Assembly: GCF_027853965.1 (NCBI RefSeq)
Contig: NZ_JAQGLB010000007.1
Span: 62,001 to 126,000, forward strand
Reading direction: 5' to 3'
Origin: Saccharopolyspora indica
Lineage (GTDB): Bacteria > Actinomycetota > Actinomycetes > Mycobacteriales > Pseudonocardiaceae
DNA: 64,000 bases
This document shows, one piece after another, positions 15,436 to 24,252 of this stretch. Position numbers and translations under genes: made by a program. The stretch's first letter is position 1; the number at the start of each line of letters is the position of its first letter. The notes beneath the pieces were generated by a model. It was not told where the DNA came from. It saw only the letters and a list, made by a program, of their open reading frames with translations, and did not search any database.

Positions 15436-17135
15436 CCGGCGAAGCCCTGCTCGACCGCGCCCGCGCGCTGCTGATCCGCACGATGACCTTCTACCGCGAC
15501 GACCCGCGCACCTCCACCTGGTTGCGCGGCCGGCTGGAACGGCTCGACCAGCCGCTGCGCATCGCGGTCAGCGGCCGGGTCAAGGCGGGCAAGTCGACGC
15601 TGATCAACGCGCTGGTCGGCGCCGAGCTCGCACCGACCGACGCCGAGGAGCGCACCCAGGTCAGCACCTTCTACCAGTACGGCCCCGAGCCGAAGATCCT
15701 GGTGCACACGCCGCAGGGCACCGTACAGAACGTTCCGGTGTCCACATTGGACGCTGGAACCATCCGCGACCTGCAGCACTGGCGGCCGGACGAGGTGTCG
15801 CGGCTGGTCATCGAATCGCCCACGCCCGGACTGCAGGCCATCACGCTGATCGAAACGCCGGGCGTGGCTTCGGCGGCGGTGCAGGAGACCGGGCGATCGG
15901 CGCTGGCGCAGATCCTGTCCGAAGCCGACGCCGTGCTGTACCTGACGCGCTACCCGCGGCAGACCGACCTGCAGTTCCTCCAGTCGGTCAACGAGCTGCA
16001 AACCGCCCGCAGCGTCCCGATCAGCACCATCGTCGCGTTCTCCCGCGCCGACGAGACGGGCAGCGGCGGGCCGGACGGGTTGCAGGCCGCCGAGCGGATC
16101 GCCGAGAAGTTCCGGGGCGACCCGACGCTGCGCTCCTTCGCCCAGCACCTGATCCCGGTGGTCGGGCTCCTCGGGCAGGCGGTGGCGACGATGACCGACG
16201 AGGAGTTCACCGCGCTGGTCAACCTCGCCCGGTTGTCCCAGAACGACCTGGAAGCGCTGCTGCTGTCGGCGGACCGGTTCGTCAACAGCAAGATCGAATC
16301 GATCCCCGGGCCCATCCGGCAGCGGCTCTTCGAGCGGTTCGGGCAGTTCGGCCTGGGCCGCGCGCTGACGTTGCTGCGCAGCGGAGTCACGGAACCCAAG
16401 AAGCTGCGCGCGGCGCTGCTCGACGAGAGCGGCCTGAACTCGCTGCACGAGACCGTGCACCAGCAGTTCGTGGAACGCCAGGACGCGCTGCGAGCCCGAT
16501 CTGCGCTGTTGGCCGTGGACATGGTGCTGCGCGCCAACCCGCGCCCCGGCGTGCAGCAGCTGCAGGGCGAGTTCGAGCGGATGCTGGCCAACGCGCACGA
16601 GTGGGACGAGCTGCGGCTGCTGTCGGCGCTGGATTCCGGCCAGGTGCGTTTCACGCGGCCGCTCCAGGCCGAGGCGAAGCGGCTGCTCGGCGCGTTCGGG
16701 AGCAGCCCGCAGGAACGGCTGGGCAGCGAGGACGCGGCGCTGGCCGAGGCGGCGGCCGCCGCGCTCGCCCGATGGCGGCAGCAGTCGGTGAACCCGTTGC
16801 ACGATCGAATCCACCGCGACGCGGTGCGCACCGTTCTGCGCAGCTGCGAACGCCTGGTCGTCAACCAGGCCCACGCGCCCCAACGCCCGGCCCAGCCGCG
16901 CCCTTCGCAACAGCACCCCGTTCAGCAGCCCGCGCAGCACCAGACTGGGCAGCACCAGCAGCCTGCGCAGCACCAGCGCAGCCCTTCTGCGCATTCCTCC
17001 GAGGGCCAGCACCGATCTGGGCACCACCAGGTGGTGCAGCCCCAGCAGGTGGAGCAGCCGCGCCGCCGGCGCGCAGCGCACCAGGCCCCGCCCCAGCCCC
17101 CGCAAGATCCTCCTGGCGCGCATTCCCGCCCCTAG
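15432..17135 (+). CDS. Bacterial dynamin-like GTPase, IniC-like, with a Gln/His-rich tail
   Basis: 567 residues. The GTPase domain has P-loop GRVKAGKS (48-55), a probable switch threonine in EERTQVSTF, G3 ETPG in ITLIETPGVAS, and AFSRADE in the G4 position. The middle is helical. From about residue 478 the protein ends in a ~90-residue low-complexity tail rich in Gln, His and Pro (QHPVQQPAQHQTGQHQQ), ending with Arg-rich and Pro-rich segments; I know of no such tail in mycobacterial IniC (~490 residues). ATGA overlap with the IniA-like gene. Expected to act with it at the membrane under envelope stress. Confidence 0.85.
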   Translation: MTGEALLDRARALLIRTMTFYRDDPRTSTWLRGRLERLDQPLRIAVSGRVKAGKSTLINALVGAELAPTDAEERTQVSTFYQYGPEPKILVHTPQGTVQNVPVSTLDAGTIRDLQHWRPDEVSRLVIESPTPGLQAITLIETPGVASAAVQETGRSALAQILSEADAVLYLTRYPRQTDLQFLQSVNELQTARSVPISTIVAFSRADETGSGGPDGLQAAERIAEKFRGDPTLRSFAQHLIPVVGLLGQAVATMTDEEFTALVNLARLSQNDLEALLLSADRFVNSKIESIPGPIRQRLFERFGQFGLGRALTLLRSGVTEPKKLRAALLDESGLNSLHETVHQQFVERQDALRARSALLAVDMVLRANPRPGVQQLQGEFERMLANAHEWDELRLLSALDSGQVRFTRPLQAEAKRLLGAFGSSPQERLGSEDAALAEAAAAALARWRQQSVNPLHDRIHRDAVRTVLRSCERLVVNQAHAPQRPAQPRPSQQHPVQQPAQHQTGQHQQPAQHQRSPSAHSSEGQHRSGHHQVVQPQQVEQPRRRRAAHQAPPQPPQDPPGAHSRP

Positions 17136-17185
17136 GTGTCCACAGTGGAACATCCAGGGTCTTTCGCGGTCTGGGAGGAGTTGTG

Positions 17186-17647
17186 GTGGACATCGTCCGG
17201 CGTGCGTACGACCACCCCGACGTGACCGCGCTCGTCGCGCGCCTGCAAGGCGAGTACACGCAGATCTACGGCGAGCCGGACGACTCTCCCGTCGACGCCG
17301 CTCAGTTCAGCCCGCCGAACGGAGTTTTCGGCGTCGGGTACGAGCGCGGAACCGCCGTGGCCATGGGAGGCTGGCGCCGACGCGACGACGGACGCGCCGA
17401 GCTCAAGCGCATGTACGTGCCCGACGAGCACCGCGGCAAGGGCTTCTCGCGGGCGATCCTCAGCTGGCTGGAGAACGCGGCCGCGGCCGACGGAGCTGCG
17501 GAAATGGTGCTGGAGACCAACCAGCGCCACCCGGCAGCGCTCGCCCTGTACCGATCGGCCGGGTACACCGCGGTCGAGGCGTTCGGCTACTACGCGGACG
17601 ACCCGCTCACCGTCTACCTCGGCGTCTCGCTGCCCCGACGCGCCTGA
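17186..17647 (+). CDS. GNAT-family N-acetyltransferase
   Basis: About 153 residues. The acetyl-CoA-binding motif A is visible as LKRMYVPDEHRGKGFSRAIL (consensus R/Q-x-x-G-x-G/A is RGKGFS), and motif B as NQRHPAALALYRSAGY. The fold and length match small-molecule GNATs of the PA4866/YjaB type. GTG 17186 is preferred to GTG 17183 because GGGAGGAG then lies at a normal distance. It follows the dynamin operon after 50 bases, possibly as an independent gene. The acceptor substrate is unknown. Confidence 0.85.
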   Translation: MDIVRRAYDHPDVTALVARLQGEYTQIYGEPDDSPVDAAQFSPPNGVFGVGYERGTAVAMGGWRRRDDGRAELKRMYVPDEHRGKGFSRAILSWLENAAAADGAAEMVLETNQRHPAALALYRSAGYTAVEAFGYYADDPLTVYLGVSLPRRA

Positions 17648-17653
17648 CCCGCG

Positions 17654-18442
17654 CTAGCCGTCGTCGAACGCGACGAGCACCTCGGAGAAGTCACCTTCGC
17701 GGAGCGCCTGCCTCGGGATGAGGAAGTGCAGCGAACCTCCTTCCGGGAACTCCCACCCGCCGATGTTGCTGGAGAGCCGGAGGAGGTGCGCGTACTCGCC
17801 CCGGCGGTCCGGCAGCGGATCGCCCGGCTGCACCGCGATCGGCCAGCCGAAGGCCTGGTCGAGGCCACCTCCCGGATACCGGTCGCCCAGGTGCTCCTCG
17901 GTGAACAGGTCGATCACCTGCTCCTCCGGGTCGCAGATGCTCGTCAGGTCGGGGCCCGGATCGAGCCCGAAGCCCTCGATGAGATCTTCCAGCGACGCGC
18001 CCCACCACACGTCGGGCAGGGCCAGGCCCGGTGCGGCGTGCAGCGGGACGCTCGCGAACGAAACACCCGGCGGCTCGACCTCGACCGCGCGCTCCGGATC
18101 CGCGGGAACGACCTCGCAGCGGTGGGAGCACTCGAGGCCGAAGAAGTTCAGCAGGCCAGGACGAACGGGCAGCTCGTCCTGGAGCCACGGCGCGAGCTCG
18201 GCCGTGTCGAGGACCGCGAACAGGAGGAGCGGGACGTCATCGGCATCGTGCGGCCACGGCGTTCCCGGTTCCAGCAGCGCCGGGCCGCCCGCCCTGCTGC
18301 GCCCTGCCGCCGGATGGGATTCGTCGGCCGGTCTGAGCTCGAACCCCGGCCTGGCCAGCGCGGCCAGCTGCGCCCCCAGGTGCTCCCCGAGCAGTTCGAC
18401 GCACGTCTCCCTGATGTGGGCGGCTTCGCGTTCGCGGTGCAT
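17654..18442 (-). CDS. DUF1963 (YwqG-like) protein
   Basis: 262 residues. Features of the YwqG/DUF1963 family: LLEPGTPWPHDADDVPLLLFAVLDTAEL near residue 60-85, GLLNFFG, and the end GGSLHFLIPRQALREGDFSEVLVAFDDG (the family commonly ends with a similar 'W.d.G.l.f.i...dl...df..v....' element). It is a soluble, acidic protein without a signal peptide. Family function is unknown. ATG 18442 is chosen since upstream codons lack coding bias. It converges on the GNAT gene with only six bases between stops. Confidence 0.75.
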   Translation of the reverse strand: MHREREAAHIRETCVELLGEHLGAQLAALARPGFELRPADESHPAAGRSRAGGPALLEPGTPWPHDADDVPLLLFAVLDTAELAPWLQDELPVRPGLLNFFGLECSHRCEVVPADPERAVEVEPPGVSFASVPLHAAPGLALPDVWWGASLEDLIEGFGLDPGPDLTSICDPEEQVIDLFTEEHLGDRYPGGGLDQAFGWPIAVQPGDPLPDRRGEYAHLLRLSSNIGGWEFPEGGSLHFLIPRQALREGDFSEVLVAFDDG

Positions 18443-18810
18443 TGAGCGTCTTTCCAACCTCGTTTTGCGTAGCGGTGCGGGTTGCGGAACCTCAGCGCCC
18501 GCCTGGCTGCGGGATCCCGCTCTTATGTATGCCCAATACACGGCGAACGGGCTGTCCTCGCCAGGCGACCTCTGCGAACCCGCGGCGGTGCCGGTTGCGT
18601 AGGTGGGTTATGCGCCTGGCGGCGCATGCGACACCCCGCCGACGTTCGGCTTCCAGCCTCGCGGCTGCGGAACCACCAAGGTGAAAAACGCTCATTTCGA
18701 CATCCCAGCAGAGAATTCCGGCGAACTCTCCGTTTTGCCGCAAGAGCACTTGCCAGCAGTCCCCCCGAATCTTCCCGTGAACCCGATCCGGCTCTCGTGC
18801 GGAGAACAGG
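18443..18810. other. 368-base intergenic region, no gene seen
   Basis: Divergent promoter region between the DUF1963 gene and the ECF sigma operon. Base composition is lower in GC in its second half (18680-18770) than in flanking genes. No ORF with the local codon bias, no long inverted repeat and no RNA gene were recognised. Presumably it carries the sigma-factor promoter. Confidence 0.4.
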
Positions 18811-19449
18811 ATGTACGAGGACGGACGGCGAAGGGCAGCCATGGGTGCACCAGCGATCGACGGCGAATCAGAGGACGACGCTTCGATCATCGGGAGATCG
18901 GTGCGGGATCCCGACCGCTTCGCCGCGATATTCGACCGGCACGCGCCGTTGATCCACCGGTACCTCGCCCGTCGCGTCGGCGGGGACGTGGCCGAGGACC
19001 TGGTGGCCGAGACGTTCCTGACCGCGTTCCGCAAGCGGCAGCGCTACGACCTGGGCAGGGCAGACGCCAGGCCGTGGCTGTACGGGATCGCGACGAAGGT
19101 GGTCGGCCAGCACCGCCGTCAGGAAGAGCGCACCTACCGGTACCGCAACGCCATCGCCCCGGTGCCGGACGAGCTGGGCCACGCGGACCGGGTCGCCGCG
19201 CAGGTCAGCGCGCAGGCCATGGGGCCGCTGCTCGGCGCCGCGCTGGGGAAGCTGTCCCAGAAGGACCGCGACGTGCTGCTGCTCGTCGCCTGGGAAGACC
19301 TGTCCTACGAGGAAGTCGCGGCCGCACTGGGCATTCCGGTCGGCACCGTGCGGTCGCGCCTGAACCGGGCCCGCAAGAAGACCCGCGCCGTGCTCACCGC
19401 TGCGGGCAGCACCCCGAACCACCAGGAGGTCGTTCGCAATGGACGTTGA
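18811..19449 (+). CDS. ECF-type RNA polymerase sigma factor
   Basis: 212 residues from ATG 18811 (GGAGA upstream); ATG 18841 is an alternative start with GAAGGG upstream. Region 2 is visible as FAAIFDRHAPLIHRYLARRVG..AEDLVAETFLTAF, with the conserved RPWLYGIA. Region 4 is LSQKDRDVLLLVAWEDLSYEEVAAALGIPVGTVRSRLNRARKK, a typical sigma-4 helix-turn-helix. The stop overlaps the next gene by 11 bases. ECF factors of this type are commonly encoded with a CU044_5270-family membrane protein that probably serves as their regulator, as here. Confidence 0.9.
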   Translation: MYEDGRRRAAMGAPAIDGESEDDASIIGRSVRDPDRFAAIFDRHAPLIHRYLARRVGGDVAEDLVAETFLTAFRKRQRYDLGRADARPWLYGIATKVVGQHRRQEERTYRYRNAIAPVPDELGHADRVAAQVSAQAMGPLLGAALGKLSQKDRDVLLLVAWEDLSYEEVAAALGIPVGTVRSRLNRARKKTRAVLTAAGSTPNHQEVVRNGR

Positions 19450-20320
19450 CGAGATGAAGCTGATCAAGGAATTCAGCGGATCCGCCCCGCTCCCCGACCG
19501 GAACCAGCTCGTGCCCGCGCGCAACCGCCTGATCGTCGCCGCAGCCGAGGAGCGCACCGGTTCAGCGCCCGCGATGCGGAGCCGGGGACGACGTTGGGCC
19601 TGGTCGACCGGGCTGACCGTCGGCCTCGCCGCGGCGATCTCCGGCGTGCTGGTCCTCACCCCGGCGGGCGAAGTCGGCGGCGGGGCCCCGGTCGCGAACG
19701 CCGAGGCGGCGCAGGTGCTGCGAAGCGCGGCTGACGCGGCGCTGAAGCTCCCCGACGCCGCACCCCGGCCCGACCAGTTCGTCTACTTGCGGTCCGAGAC
19801 CCCCGACGGCCCTCGCGAAGCCTGGCTGTCGGCCGACGGAACGCGCGAGGGCGTCTACGTGCAGGGCGGTGAGAACCCCGGAACAGTGCCCGCCTGCCAG
19901 GGCTCGACGTACCAGGATTCGATCGGCACCCCCCAGGAAGCCGGGAACTGCACTCCGGAGGCCGGCTACCGGCCGGGGCTGCCGACCGAGGCGGACGCGA
20001 TGCTGGAATACCTGAAGAATCCCGAGAACGCCAAGGATCCCAACGTCGTCTCGTCCATCCGGCGCCTGGCCACCGAGTCGTACATGCGCCCGGAATCGCG
20101 CGCGGCGCTCTTCGAGGCCGCCGCCGAGATTCCCGGCATCACGGTGGTCCCGGACGCGAAGGACCCGAGTGGACGGTCCGGCATCGGCATCTCCTTCCCC
20201 AGCCCGGACGGCACCCCGCAGCTGCTGATCTTCGATCCCACCAGCTACGCCTTCCTCGGCACGGAGAACTACGCCCAGCTGGAAGTCGCGTTCACCGACC
20301 AGCCCGGGCACCGCCCCTGA
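19439..20320 (+). CDS. CU044_5270-family membrane protein (partner of ECF sigma)
   Basis: 293 residues: an N-terminal cytoplasmic ~55 residues (MDVDEMKLIKEFSGSAPLPD.., the typical start of this family), one transmembrane helix (WSTGLTVGLAAAISGVLVLT), then a large extracytoplasmic domain with AQVLRSAADAALKLPDAAPRPDQFVYLRSE. Two cysteines (PACQGS and GNCTPE) could form an external disulfide. The topology resembles anti-sigma factors, but no zinc-binding anti-sigma motif is present. It overlaps the sigma gene by 11 bases, which supports a functional pair. Function inferred only. Confidence 0.8.
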   Translation: MDVDEMKLIKEFSGSAPLPDRNQLVPARNRLIVAAAEERTGSAPAMRSRGRRWAWSTGLTVGLAAAISGVLVLTPAGEVGGGAPVANAEAAQVLRSAADAALKLPDAAPRPDQFVYLRSETPDGPREAWLSADGTREGVYVQGGENPGTVPACQGSTYQDSIGTPQEAGNCTPEAGYRPGLPTEADAMLEYLKNPENAKDPNVVSSIRRLATESYMRPESRAALFEAAAEIPGITVVPDAKDPSGRSGIGISFPSPDGTPQLLIFDPTSYAFLGTENYAQLEVAFTDQPGHRP

Positions 20321-20390
20321 TCAGCCCGACGCCCGCCGGAAGAGGTTCCGGAAGACGCGAAGGCCGTGGCGCCCCGGCCCTTCGCAGCTG

Positions 20391-20450
20391 GTTCCCGCAC
20401 TGGCGGGAACGGCCGAAGGTCCTGGGAGTCGGGAGCTCCCAGGACCTTCG
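20391..20450. terminator. Two hairpins between the CU044_5270 gene and catalase
   Basis: GTTCCCGC-ACTG-GCGGGAAC (20391-20410) and a perfect 15-bp stem CGAAGGTCCTGGGAG / CTCCCAGGACCTTCG (20414-20428 and 20436-20450) with a 7-base loop. They lie between convergent genes and would serve as bidirectional terminators. Their sequence is unrelated to the 44-bp palindrome family. Confidence 0.75.
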
Positions 20451-20467
20451 CGCGTGGTCGTGGTCCG

Positions 20468-21913
20468 TCAGCCCTGGACCTTGGCGGCGATCTTGTCGCC
20501 GGTGTCCTTGTCGACGCTGCGCCAGTACTCCAGCGCCCGCTCCAGGACCGGCTTGGTCACGCCTCCCGAGAGGTGACCGGCCACGTTGTCCACGAACCGC
20601 GCCCGCTCCTCGTCGTTGAAGACGTTGCGCACCATCGCACCCGGCTGGCCGAAGTCGTCGTCCTCGGCGTGCAGCCGGTACGCCGAGCGGATCACCTCGT
20701 GCTCGATCCCGGTGGCCGAGTCGTCGACGCCGTAGGCCGGATCGGCGCGCGGGCCGTCGTAGGAGTTGGGCACGTACACCGGGTCCTGCCCGATGCTGTA
20801 CCGCATCGCGCCGTCCTTGGAGTAGCTGTTCACCGGCGCGATCGGCCGGTTGACCGGCAGGTCGTTGTAGTTGGTGCCGATCCGGTAGCGGTGCGTGTCC
20901 GGGTAGGCGAACAGCCTGCCCTGCAGCATCTTGTCCGGCGAGGCGCCCACACCGGGCACCATGTTCGACGGTTCGAACGCGGCCTGCTCGATCTGCGCGA
21001 AGTAGTTGTCCGGGTTGCGGTTCAGCACGAACCGCCCGACCTCGATCAGCGGGTAGTCGGCGTGCGGCCACACCTTGGTCAGGTCGAACGGGTTGAACCG
21101 GTAGTCCGCGGCGTCCTCGAACGGCATGACCTGGACGTAGCAGGTCCAGCTCGGCTGCTCGCCCGACTTGATCGCGGTCCACAGGTCGCGGATGTGGTGG
21201 TCGGCGTCCTCACCGGCCATCCGGTCCGCCTCGGCCTGGGTCAGGAAGTCGTGCCCCTGGTCGGTCTTGAAGTGGTACTTCACCCAGAACTTCTCGCCCG
21301 CCCCGTTGATCCACGAGTAGGTGTGCGAGCCGTACATGTTCATGTTGCGCCAGGTGCGCGGGATGCCGCGGTCGCCCATCAGGTAGGTCACCTGGTGGGC
21401 TGATTCCGGGCAGCGGCTCCAGAAGTCCCACTGCATGTCGTTGTCGCGCAGGTGGTTGTCGGCGCGGCGCTTCTGCGAGTGGATGAAGTCCGGGAACTTG
21501 ATCGCGTCGCGGATGAAGAACACCGGGGTGTTGTTGCCGACGAGGTCGTAGTTGCCCTCGTCGGTGTAGAACTTCATCGCGGTGCCGCGCGGGTCCCGCC
21601 AGGTGTCCGGCGAGCCCAGCTCACCGGCCACCGTGGAGAACCGCACCAGCGTCTCGGTCTTCGCCCGCGGCTGGAACACCGCGGCTCTGGTGAACTGGCT
21701 GACGTCCTCGGTGACCTCGAAGAACCCGAACGCCCCGCCGCCCTTGGCGTGCACCACGCGCTCGGGCACCCGCTCGCGGTTGAACTGCGCGTTCTTCTCG
21801 ATCAGGTAGTGGTCCTGCAGCAGGACCGGGCCGTTCGGGCCGGCGGTCAGCGAGTGGTCGTCGCTGGCCACCCGGATGCCTGCGTTGGTCGTCGTGGGTC
21901 GTGCCGAACTCAC
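20468..21913 (-). CDS. katA: Heme catalase (clade 3, small subunit)
   Basis: 481 residues, the normal size of a small-subunit catalase that dismutates H2O2. The distal His is in [12 protein letters not shown] and the distal Asn in [21 protein letters not shown]. The proximal heme-ligand Tyr is in [14 protein letters not shown]. The N-terminal segment [18 protein letters not shown] is typical. GTG start with a strong GAGGAGG site eight bases upstream. Monocistronic by position. Together with Dps it represents peroxide defence. The gene symbol reflects family naming only. Confidence 0.95.
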   Translation of the reverse strand: MSSARPTTTNAGIRVASDDHSLTAGPNGPVLLQDHYLIEKNAQFNRERVPERVVHAKGGGAFGFFEVTEDVSQFTRAAVFQPRAKTETLVRFSTVAGELGSPDTWRDPRGTAMKFYTDEGNYDLVGNNTPVFFIRDAIKFPDFIHSQKRRADNHLRDNDMQWDFWSRCPESAHQVTYLMGDRGIPRTWRNMNMYGSHTYSWINGAGEKFWVKYHFKTDQGHDFLTQAEADRMAGEDADHHIRDLWTAIKSGEQPSWTCYVQVMPFEDAADYRFNPFDLTKVWPHADYPLIEVGRFVLNRNPDNYFAQIEQAAFEPSNMVPGVGASPDKMLQGRLFAYPDTHRYRIGTNYNDLPVNRPIAPVNSYSKDGAMRYSIGQDPVYVPNSYDGPRADPAYGVDDSATGIEHEVIRSAYRLHAEDDDFGQPGAMVRNVFNDEERARFVDNVAGHLSGGVTKPVLERALEYWRSVDKDTGDKIAAKVQG

Positions 21914-22012
21914 GATCGTCCTCCTCGTGGTGGTGGCTGAGGCCCTCCGGGCCTACCGAGGACCGGCAGTCGGGGCAGCGCGCCACCACGCGGGACGAGT
22001 CCGGAAACCGTC

Positions 22013-23488
22013 CTACAGCGGCAGGTCGCGCAGGGTTTCGTAGATCCGCTCGACCACCGCTCGGCGACGCGCCATCAAACGCGCGGCCGCCGCGTCGGGC
22101 GTGGCCCGTCCTTCCGGCACGACCAGTTCGGCGGCGCGCTCCAGTGAATCGAACTCACCCAGGGCCCGCCACCCGAGCAGCACCGCGCCGAGCCCGGAGC
22201 CGCCGCTGCCCTCCGCGAGGTCCAGGTCGATGTCGAGCGCCGCCGCGATGGCGTCCGCCCAGACCCGGCTCCGGAAGCCACCGCCGGTGGCCCGCACCGC
22301 GCGGACCTCGGCACCGGAGTCGCGCACCGCGTCGAGCACCAGCGCGAGCTGCTGCGCCACGCCTTCGACGACCGCGCGGGTCATCTCGGCGCGACCGTGC
22401 GACCGCCGCAGCCCCAGGAACGAGCCGGTCAGGCCCGGTTCCCACCACGGCGCCCGCTCGCCGAGCAGGTACGGCAGGGCGATCAGCCCCTCCGCACCGG
22501 GCGGCACGGCCGCCGCTTCGTCGAGCAGCTCGGCCACGTCGACGCCGAACGCCTCAGATGCCCACTGCGCGGCGACCCCGCCGTTGCTCACGGCACCGCC
22601 GATCACCCACAGCCCGTCGGCCAGCGCGTAGCTGAACGTCCGGCAGCGCTCGTCGACGCCGGGCTTGTCCCGGGTCACGCGGAGCGCCCCGCTGGTGCCC
22701 AGCGAGAGCGCGGCCACGCCCGGCTGCACCGCACCGACGCCGAGGTTGGCCAGCGGACCGTCGCCACCGCCGAGCACGACCGGCAACCCCTCGGGCAGCC
22801 CGACGGCGTCGGCCACCTGCGAGGTCAGCGGCATGGTCGTCGTCGGCGAGTGGATCTCCGGCAGCTGCTCGGCGCGGACGCCCGCGACCTCCAGCGCCGG
22901 TTCGTGCCACTGCAACGTCGACATGCCCTGCAACCCGCTCCCGGAGCTCAGCGAGTACTCGGTGACGAGCTCCCCGACGAAGTCCGCGACCACGAAGTCC
23001 TTCAACGCGCACCAGCGCACCACGTCGTGGGTGAGGTCGGGCTGGCTCCCGGTCAGCCAGGCCAGCTTCACCATGACCGACTGCGTGTGGACCGGCGTGC
23101 CGGTCGCACGGTGCAGCGCCGAGGCGGCGTCGCGGTCGGACCGGATCCGCGCCGCGACGTCGGCCGCGCGGGTGTCCGCCCAGTTGAAGGCCGGTGTGGC
23201 CGGAGCACCGGACGAGTCCAGTCCGACCAGCGTGTGCATGGCGGTGCTGAACGACAGCCCGGCCACCTCGTGCCCGTGCTCCTTCGCCCAGGCCGCGCAC
23301 TCGGCCAGCGCCTCGATCGCGGCGTCGCGCACCTGCACGGCGTCCTGCGTCGCCTCACCGGACTCGTCGGTCCGCAGCGGGTAACCGCGCTCGGTCTGGT
23401 GCAGCACCCGAGCGTCGGTGCCAGCCGCGACGACCTTCGTCGCCGTGGTGCCGAGATCGATGCCGAGGACAACCGGGGCAGGGCTCAT
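22013..23488 (-). CDS. gntK: FGGY-family carbohydrate kinase, probable gluconokinase
   Basis: 491 residues. The actin-like N-terminal domain starts VLGIDLGTTATKVVAAG (phosphate 1). FSTAMHTLVGLD and TGTPVHTQSVMVKLAWL match the gluconokinase branch of the FGGY family (compare the TG.P.H...P..KL.W segment of Bacillus GntK). GGGDGPLANLGVGAVQPG and SLGTSGALRV form the phosphate-2/adenosine region of the C-terminal domain. It would phosphorylate gluconate to 6-phosphogluconate, feeding the pentose phosphate pathway. No gluconate permease or GntR is adjacent, so substrate specificity is a family-based prediction. Confidence 0.82.
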   Translation of the reverse strand: MSPAPVVLGIDLGTTATKVVAAGTDARVLHQTERGYPLRTDESGEATQDAVQVRDAAIEALAECAAWAKEHGHEVAGLSFSTAMHTLVGLDSSGAPATPAFNWADTRAADVAARIRSDRDAASALHRATGTPVHTQSVMVKLAWLTGSQPDLTHDVVRWCALKDFVVADFVGELVTEYSLSSGSGLQGMSTLQWHEPALEVAGVRAEQLPEIHSPTTTMPLTSQVADAVGLPEGLPVVLGGGDGPLANLGVGAVQPGVAALSLGTSGALRVTRDKPGVDERCRTFSYALADGLWVIGGAVSNGGVAAQWASEAFGVDVAELLDEAAAVPPGAEGLIALPYLLGERAPWWEPGLTGSFLGLRRSHGRAEMTRAVVEGVAQQLALVLDAVRDSGAEVRAVRATGGGFRSRVWADAIAAALDIDLDLAEGSGGSGLGAVLLGWRALGEFDSLERAAELVVPEGRATPDAAAARLMARRRAVVERIYETLRDLPL

Positions 23489-23526
23489 GCCCCCAACCTA
23501 TCCGCCGAACGCAGCAACGGATTCGC

Positions 23527-24105
23527 TCAGGGCACACCCCCGGACCGCCGATGCCCGAGCAACTCCAGGTCAAGGCACATCCGCACGAGCTCGGTCGACG
23601 TGAACCGACCACCACCCCGCCAGCCGATGCGGTAAACGTCACCCGCGAGCCGGTAGTCGGTGAGCGTCACCGATGGCTCCGGATCAACCTGCCAGTAGAG
23701 GGGTATCCCCGCCGTGGCGTACTCGCTGCACTTCGTCACGGTGTCGAGCGTTCTGGAACCTGGCACGCTCACCTCGACCACGCCGAGGAGATCCGACGCG
23801 GACGGCATCTGCATGTCCCGGTCGATCAACCTCGTCGGCACGATGGCCACATCCGGCACGCGAACGGTGGGCGGCCATCGTTCCTCCACGATGACTTCCA
23901 TTCCGCATATCGGTTCCCATTCACCAGGCAGCACATCCTCCAGTTCAAAGGCCATCGAGTTCGCGACACGTTGGTGCCACGTACCGGGCCGAGGTGCGCC
24001 GGTCAGCACTCCTTCCTGCAGTTCGTAGTAGCGCGAGCGGTCTTCGGGGAGCGCCGCGAATTCGGTCAGGGTCAGCAGGTGGTCAGGCCACGCAATGGGT
24101 TTCAT
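23527..24105 (-). CDS. Uma2-family (DUF820) PD-(D/E)XK nuclease-fold protein
   Basis: 192 residues from ATG 24105. The restriction-endonuclease-like core is seen in order: YYELQEGVLTG (Glu), RVPDVAIVP (Asp), VVEVSVPGSRTLDTVTKCSEYATAGIPLYWQVDP (Glu, then Lys). This is the Uma2 signature (PD..VV....EV.S..t...D...K...Y...GV..YW.vD). Such genes are numerous in actinomycetes and cyanobacteria; their function is unknown, despite the nuclease fold. It stands alone, divergent from nothing obvious. Confidence 0.85.
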   Translation of the reverse strand: MKPIAWPDHLLTLTEFAALPEDRSRYYELQEGVLTGAPRPGTWHQRVANSMAFELEDVLPGEWEPICGMEVIVEERWPPTVRVPDVAIVPTRLIDRDMQMPSASDLLGVVEVSVPGSRTLDTVTKCSEYATAGIPLYWQVDPEPSVTLTDYRLAGDVYRIGWRGGGRFTSTELVRMCLDLELLGHRRSGGVP

Positions 24106-24202
24106 GGGTCCACTGTGGCGAATGGTTCGCGAGAGGTTCAAGGAGAATTAGAGATGAACACACGTTCGAATGAATCTTGAATCCGTTGCGCCGCAACGAA
24201 AA

Positions 24203-24236
24203 GGCGCCTCCCTCCCGCAGCCGGGAGGAAGGCGCC
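24203..24236 (-). terminator. Rho-independent terminator after asd
   Basis: A 15-bp stem with one mismatch (GGCGCCTCCCTCCCG / CGGGAGGAAGGCGCC) and a 4-base loop. Read on the minus strand it is followed by TTTTCG, 17 bases downstream of the asd stop. Confidence 0.85.
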
Positions 24237-24252
24237 CTGTCGAGCCGGGGGC

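Noticed and set aside
15246-17153. 635-codon open frame on the minus strand opposite the IniC-like gene
   Set aside because: Arg/Leu/Gln-rich translation lacking domains; the plus-strand GTPase explains the region.
23527-24105. Uma2 gene as part of a mobile or restriction system
   Set aside because: Only the nuclease fold supports this; there are no neighbouring methyltransferase, integrase, repeats or composition shift.
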